Source: Thioclava sp. JE_KL1 | GTDB lineage: Bacteria > Pseudomonadota > Alphaproteobacteria > Rhodobacterales > Rhodobacteraceae | Direction: 5' to 3' | Length of the DNA: 64,000 nucleotides | NCBI RefSeq assembly: GCF_009296265.1 | Contig: NZ_WBJS01000002.1 | Span: 434,001-498,000 of the forward strand | Shown: positions 59,794 to 64,000 of the stretch, piece by piece | Layout of the letters: the number at the start of each line of letters is the position of its first letter | How positions within the stretch are numbered: the first letter of the stretch is position 1 | Made by a program: the position numbers and the translations under genes | The notes under the pieces: generated by a model | The model's database searches: none | What the model was told of the DNA's origin: nothing | What the model saw: the letters and a program-made list of their open reading frames with translations, nothing else

Positions 59794-61866
59794 TCAACGG
59801 ACGGTGCGCGTGAGGGTCTGGATCACCGTCTGAGAATAGCCGTCAGCTTCCACGGTGCTCAGCTCCAGATCGAAGCGGCTGCGGCTCCCGTCGGGGGCGA
59901 GGACCATGAGATCGTCGATATCCGAGGCGCTCTCCATCTGGTGACGCGCATATTTCGCGCCGCGCAGGTTCGGCGGAAGCTTCGCGTTGATGAGCCCCGC
60001 GATCTCGTCCGCGCCGGTCAGAACGCCGAAGGGAGACGCGGTCGACCAAACCCCGTCGGGATGAAACAGCTTTGCGGCCGCTGCACCGTCGCGCCGGTCC
60101 ACGCAATCCAGAAAGCGCATCAGCAGCGAGCGCTTGGAATGTCTGGCGGCGTAATGGGTGTGGAGCAGGCGATGCGCGGTCGGCGAGTTCGGCGCGCCCA
60201 GTTCCGAGTCGTAAAGCGCCTGCACATCCGCATTCTCATAGGAACGGCGGCGCGGTGCCTTCGCATCGACGCTGTAGATCGCCTTGGCGCGTTTTTGCAG
60301 AATATGCGGGTCCATGGATTTCGGCTCGCCGCCGCCGCCGAGGCATCCGCCGACGCAGGCCATGACCTCGATGGCGACATAGTCGTCGCGCCAGGCCTCG
60401 TCTTCCAGCATGCGCTGGGCCGACGCGATCCCGTTGCACACGGCCACCGTGCCGACGCCGGGAATGGTCGCGGTCTTCACGCCCTCACGAACACCGCGAA
60501 GCGCTTCCCATTCCAGCGGCAGATCGTGCTCGATCCCTTTGAAATGCGCAGCCGTGCGGACCATCGCCTCCATGACCCCGCCGGAGGCGCCGAATATCTG
60601 GGCGGCCCCGGTGCTCTCGCCCAGCGGGCTGTCGAATTGCCCGTCCTCGGAGAGCGCCCCGAACGGGATGCCCCGCGACCGGATCATCCGCGCCAGTTCG
60701 CGGGTGGTGAGCACATGATCCACGTCGCCAGAGACGCCGGGGCGCTGGGCTTCGTCCTTCTTGGCGGTGCAGGGCATCACGCTCACGACATAGGGCTCGG
60801 CTTTGCCCTCTGCGAAATCGGGCCCCAGAGACCGTGCAAAGCGGCCCCGTTTCGCGATCGCGCCATGCATCTGCTGGGGGGATTTGGTCGTGCTCAGATG
60901 CGGCAGAAGATCGGGGCGATTCAGTTCGACCCAATTCACCCAACCCGGACAGCAGGAGGTGAACAGCGGCAGCTCCGTCCCGGCTTTGAGCCGCGACAGA
61001 AGTTCGGTGCCTTCCTCCATGATCGTCAGATCGGCGGCGAAATTGGTGTCGAACACGTAATCGAACCCAAAAAGCCGCAGCGCATTGATCAGGCGCCCCG
61101 TGCTGACGGTGCCCGGCTCCAGCCCGAATTCCTCGCTGATGGCGATGCGCGTCGCCGGGGCCACCTGAACGACGGAGACGCGCCGATGGGCGTCGAGCGT
61201 TTGCAGCACCGCGTGCCAATGCGGCGCCTCAATCAGCGCACCGACAGGGCAGACAAGCGTGCACTGGCCGCAGGAGATGCAATTGGTCTGCGACAGCGGC
61301 ACATCGAAGACCGTGACAGGGCGGCGGTCAAATCCGCGATTGGCGAAGCCTATGACATTCTGGTTCTGGACGGCGTCGCCGCAGACCTCCGCACACAACC
61401 CGCATTCGATACATTTCGAAAGATCGCGCCAGATGCTGGGAGATGTGTGATCACTCGCAAGCTCTTCCGAGGCAGCAGGCGCCCCGGCGGGCATCTTCGG
61501 CCAACGCTCCTCCCACTGGTTCTCATGGACGAGACGCTGCAGCTGGCACGCCCCGTTCACCTCGCAGCGCATGCAGTCATTGGGGTGACGCGCGAGCAGC
61601 CATTGCGCATCGGCTTTCCGAAAGGCCGCCAATGCCTCGGTATCCGTCGCCACCACATCGCCATCCTTTGCCAGCGTGCGACAAGCCGGTTGCGGGTTCG
61701 GCGTGCCCTCGATCTCCACGAGGCAAATGCGGCACACGGCATGGGCGGGCAAGCCGGGGTAATAGCACAGGGTCGGGACATGGATGCCAGCCTGCTTCGC
61801 CGCCTCCAGCAAGCTGGTGCCGTCATCGACTTCGACGTGCCGCCCGTTGATCGTAAGCGTGATCAT
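59794..61866 (-). CDS. [FeFe]-hydrogenase with C-terminal NTF2/SnoaL-like domain
   Basis: A 690-residue protein with the CpI-type layout. [2Fe-2S] Cys 34, 45, 48, 62; His-containing [4Fe-4S] motif HPNDCMRC; two ferredoxin clusters CIECGLCAEVC and CISCGQCTLVC; H-cluster motifs TSCCPGW (C305, C306), VMPCTAKK (C366) and EVMACVGGC (C504, C508). All H-cluster ligands and the proton-relay Cys are present. Residues about 576-690 form an extra SnoaL/NTF2-like domain (FLDCVDRRDGAAAAKLFHPDG, RHQMESASDI), not usual in such enzymes. GGGAGG lies before the ATG. No HydE, HydF or HydG gene is in the window. Confidence 0.85.
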   Translation of the reverse strand: MITLTINGRHVEVDDGTSLLEAAKQAGIHVPTLCYYPGLPAHAVCRICLVEIEGTPNPQPACRTLAKDGDVVATDTEALAAFRKADAQWLLARHPNDCMRCEVNGACQLQRLVHENQWEERWPKMPAGAPAASEELASDHTSPSIWRDLSKCIECGLCAEVCGDAVQNQNVIGFANRGFDRRPVTVFDVPLSQTNCISCGQCTLVCPVGALIEAPHWHAVLQTLDAHRRVSVVQVAPATRIAISEEFGLEPGTVSTGRLINALRLFGFDYVFDTNFAADLTIMEEGTELLSRLKAGTELPLFTSCCPGWVNWVELNRPDLLPHLSTTKSPQQMHGAIAKRGRFARSLGPDFAEGKAEPYVVSVMPCTAKKDEAQRPGVSGDVDHVLTTRELARMIRSRGIPFGALSEDGQFDSPLGESTGAAQIFGASGGVMEAMVRTAAHFKGIEHDLPLEWEALRGVREGVKTATIPGVGTVAVCNGIASAQRMLEDEAWRDDYVAIEVMACVGGCLGGGGEPKSMDPHILQKRAKAIYSVDAKAPRRRSYENADVQALYDSELGAPNSPTAHRLLHTHYAARHSKRSLLMRFLDCVDRRDGAAAAKLFHPDGVWSTASPFGVLTGADEIAGLINAKLPPNLRGAKYARHQMESASDIDDLMVLAPDGSRSRFDLELSTVEADGYSQTVIQTLTRTVR

Positions 61867-62025
61867 GCGAAGGAACCTCCCGTCTCTTTAGTATAGCAGA
61901 GGCATGGCTCGCCGCAGAAGTCCCGCCTTCGGCCCGCCCGCAATCGCGTCCTTTCCAGCAGTTTCCCAATTTTCGGGTCAGTCGTGCTACACTGAAAGCC
62001 GATGGTGCTCGAAAGGACGGCGTAA

Positions 62026-62874
62026 ATGGCCCGAGCCACCCGGATATTTCAGCCCGCCTCACACTGGGGTCTCGGCAGCTACTGGCAGGGCGATTGCCCG
62101 CCTTGGATCGCGCTCGTCGTGGTGCTGATCGGCGGACGGTTGGCTGTCGCCGAGCTGTGGCAAGCCTTGTCGTCGCCGCTCTCGATGCCGTTCTTCGCGT
62201 TGCTGTTCCTCGCGGATATGACACTGGCGCTGTGGCAGCTGGTGGGGGCGTGGCGCAGCCTGTCGCATTGGATCGACGCGCAGGCGCGGGGCCATGTGCT
62301 GCTCGCGGGGCGCGTGGCGGTGGTGGCGGTCGCGGTTGTGACGGTGGCCCATGCGCTCGATCAGGCCGCGCGGCAGACCACTGCCTTGGCGCCGATCGCC
62401 TATGCCGGGCCGCAGCCTTTGGAGGTGCGCAACGGCGTCGCTTATCTGACCGGCGATATCGGCTACGATCTTCTGGGGCGGTTCGAGGCAACCCCGGCGA
62501 CGGGCGTCTCGGCGGTCGATCTCGACAGTGCCGGCGGTCAGGTTTTCGCCGCGCGGGCGCTGGCGCAACGCGTGCTGGCGCGGGGGCTGAACACGCAGGT
62601 GACGAAACGCTGCTATTCCGCCTGCACGCTGATCTTCATGGCGGGCGCGCATCGCGATCTTGGGCCGGAGGGAAAGCTGGGCTTTCACGGCTATAGCTTG
62701 AAAGCCTATCCGCTGCCGATAGACGTCGCGAAAGAGGAGGCGATCGACCGGGCCTTCCTGCGCGATCGCGGCGTGACGGCCAGCTTCTCCACGCGCGCCT
62801 TCGCGACGCCACACCGCGATATCTGGCGCCCGGACCGCAAAGTGCTCGCCGCCGCCGGTGTGCTGCGCGACTAA
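62026..62874 (+). CDS. Membrane-anchored ClpP-like protease (COG3904 type)
   Basis: A 282-residue protein with about three membrane helices in the first 115 residues and a periplasmic ClpP/crotonase-like domain. Core LDSAGGQVFAARALAQRVL, catalytic-like Ser198 in CYSACTLIFMAG and His221 in GFHGY. Family members are predicted periplasmic serine proteases; substrate unknown. It is divergent from the hydrogenase gene with a 159-base gap. Confidence 0.8.
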   Translation: MARATRIFQPASHWGLGSYWQGDCPPWIALVVVLIGGRLAVAELWQALSSPLSMPFFALLFLADMTLALWQLVGAWRSLSHWIDAQARGHVLLAGRVAVVAVAVVTVAHALDQAARQTTALAPIAYAGPQPLEVRNGVAYLTGDIGYDLLGRFEATPATGVSAVDLDSAGGQVFAARALAQRVLARGLNTQVTKRCYSACTLIFMAGAHRDLGPEGKLGFHGYSLKAYPLPIDVAKEEAIDRAFLRDRGVTASFSTRAFATPHRDIWRPDRKVLAAAGVLRD

Positions 62875-62930
62875 GGCTCGGCCTCGACGTCGCTCTGGCG
62901 CCATGCCGGAATTCCCGCTAATTTTCAGTG

Positions 62931-63824
62931 ATGAAAGCCCTCCTCTCAGCCCTGTTTTTCTGTGTCCTCGCGGGGGCGCTGAACGCGCAACCTGCGCGGG
63001 CGATGATCGGCCCTCCAGCGCCCGACCTGCGTTGTACCGAGGACGGACGCCGCTGCATCGGGTTGAAAGATTATTTCGCCGATACCTGCGGGCTTATCGA
63101 AAACGCGGCGCAGGAGGCGGGGATCGACCCGGGCTATTTCGCACGGCTTCTCTGGCGCGAAAGCCGGTTTGATCCGGCGGCAATCAGCCCGGCGGGTGCG
63201 CAGGGGATCGCGCAGTTCATGCCCGGCACGGCGCGGCTGCGCGCGCTTGGAGACCCGTTCAATCCGGCCGAAGCGATCGAAGCCTCGGCGCGCTATCTGG
63301 CCGAGATGGCGACGCGCTTCGGCAATCCCGGTCTCGCGGCGATCGGCTATAACGGCGGCGAGGACCGCGCGGCGGGGTTCATCGCGAAGACCGGCGGGCT
63401 TGCGGGCGAGACCCGCGCCTATGTGCGCGCAATCACTGGCCATTCCGCGGAGGATTGGCGCGACGCACCACCCGAGACGGTGGATTACCGGCTTGACGGG
63501 GAGACGCCTTTCCTTGTGGCCTGCACCAAACTGGCGAAGGGCAGGGCGATCCGGGAATTCCGCGATCCTGTCCCGCCCTGGGGCGTGATCGTGGCCGCCG
63601 GGCGCACCCAGAGATCGGCCGAGGTGTTCGGGAAACGGGCCGCCGCGCGTCATTCCGGCGCGATTGGTGACGCCAAGCTGCGTTTCGTGCGCGCGGTGAT
63701 GCCGGGGTTTGGCCGACGCGCGCAATACACGGCGCAAGTCCCGGCAGGTTCGCGCAAGGAGGCGCTGGCGACCTGCGAGAAAATTCGCGGACAGGGCGGG
63801 TTCTGCAAAGTCATCCGCAACTAA
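62931..63824 (+). CDS. Lytic transglycosylase (SLT family) with SPOR-like end
   Basis: A 297-residue exported protein: signal peptide (MKALLSALFFCVLAGALNA), then SLT catalytic core with Glu in LWRESRFDPAAISPAGAQGIAQFMPGTA and IGYNGG, then a linker and a C-terminal SPOR-like region (QYTAQVPAGSRKEALATCEKI) that may bind peptidoglycan. It cleaves glycan strands. Start ATG 62931; a GTG one codon earlier is possible. Confidence 0.85.
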   Translation: MKALLSALFFCVLAGALNAQPARAMIGPPAPDLRCTEDGRRCIGLKDYFADTCGLIENAAQEAGIDPGYFARLLWRESRFDPAAISPAGAQGIAQFMPGTARLRALGDPFNPAEAIEASARYLAEMATRFGNPGLAAIGYNGGEDRAAGFIAKTGGLAGETRAYVRAITGHSAEDWRDAPPETVDYRLDGETPFLVACTKLAKGRAIREFRDPVPPWGVIVAAGRTQRSAEVFGKRAAARHSGAIGDAKLRFVRAVMPGFGRRAQYTAQVPAGSRKEALATCEKIRGQGGFCKVIRN

Positions 63825-63892
63825 GGCGTTTTCGCGCTGGAGGCTGGTGCGCGTCGCGCCTAATCTGCCGCCGACACGGATGAGGGTGCCCC

Positions 63893-64000
63893 ATGGAAGA
63901 CACGATCGAAATCGCGCGCGAAACCCCGCTGGGCGCGGATCTTGCAGAGCTTCACGCCCGCCACGCGGCGGCGATGCACGAAGATACGCCGCCCGAGTCG
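63893..64000 (+). CDS. GNAT-family acetyltransferase (partial, 3' end outside window)
   Basis: The frame from 63893 runs off the right edge after 36 codons: MEDTIEIARETPLGADLAEL, then ARHAAAMHEDTPPES. The pattern of Leu/His/Met followed by PPES matches the beginning of GNAT N-acetyltransferases; the catalytic part is missing, so the substrate cannot be read. Confidence 0.65.
   Translation, partial: MEDTIEIARETPLGADLAELHARHAAAMHEDTPPES

Noticed and set aside
61867-62025. FNR-type box (TTGAT-N4-ATCAA) expected for a hydrogenase
   Set aside because: None seen in the divergent gap; only a TATACT -10 with a poor -35.

Overview
The window is high-GC bacterial chromosome from an alphaproteobacterium, most likely of the family Rhodobacteraceae; I cannot fix the genus. 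Signs are the rodA-mrdA-mreD-mreC-mreB order, a RibBX-type riboflavin enzyme, an NDUFS4-like complex I subunit, a histidine tRNA without the extra 5' G, GTTC-N7-GTTC type SOS boxes, an RNA resembling the Rhodobacter CcsR/cuckoo family, and many small Rhodobacteraceae-type hypothetical genes. Gene density is high. I saw no phage, insertion sequence, CRISPR array or rRNA, so this is ordinary chromosome with a few accessory patches.

Layout. 1-5.3 kb: cell-shape operon on the minus strand (mreB, mreC, mreD, mrdA, rodA running off the left edge). 5.5-7.4 kb: leuA on the minus strand behind a Leu-rich leader peptide and alternative hairpins, a candidate attenuator. 7.4-10.3 kb: two short-chain dehydrogenases (the second frameshifted) and an iron-sulfur photolyase/cryptochrome. 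10.3-13.7 kb: a secreted MORN-repeat protein and glutamine-dependent NAD synthetase. 13.7-16.9 kb: a TadE/TadE/TadG-like trio. 17.2-21.5 kb: dnaG and rpoD. 21.5-25.3 kb: small envelope proteins, a YjbQ protein, nrdR, ribD. 25.3-29.8 kb: capsule genes kpsC, a kpsD-like export lipoprotein and kpsS. 30-33.3 kb: ribE-ribBX-ribH-nusB and a small membrane protein. 33.6-39.2 kb: an SOS-type mmcB gene, tRNA-His with a C14 tract, then a light/signalling block (short LOV protein, CheB-CheR-PAS-HWE kinase, single-domain receiver). 39.2-44.7 kb: LysR/YeiH exporter pair and a MarR-EmrB-EmrA efflux operon. 44.8-45.3 kb: the CCUCCUCCC-loop RNA and tRNA-Gln. 45.3-51.8 kb: BaiN-type flavoprotein, ugd, an orphan TRAP binding protein and small proteins. 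51.8-56.4 kb: a secreted HExxH protein, uvrB, the NDUFS4-like protein and an Ala/Gly-rich secreted protein. 56.4-61.9 kb: a MacAB-like exporter and an [FeFe]-hydrogenase with an extra C-terminal NTF2/SnoaL-like domain. 62-64 kb: a membrane ClpP-like protein, a lytic transglycosylase and the start of a GNAT acetyltransferase.

How genes work together. The mre/mrd/rod block builds the cell-elongation machine. ribD, ribE, ribBX and ribH supply most of riboflavin synthesis, and flavin users are common here (photolyase, LOV protein, BaiN protein). kpsC/kpsS start capsule synthesis on the lipid anchor, and ugd can feed UDP-glucuronate to capsule. mmcB and uvrB are repair genes with LexA-like boxes.

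Most worth a second look: the [FeFe]-hydrogenase-NTF2 fusion in a lineage where such enzymes are rare; two RNA hairpins with unrelated stems but the same 13-nt anti-Shine-Dalgarno-like loop; the leuA leader; a perfect intrinsic terminator inside the first codons of kpsC; and the LOV/CheB-CheR-HWE/receiver block.
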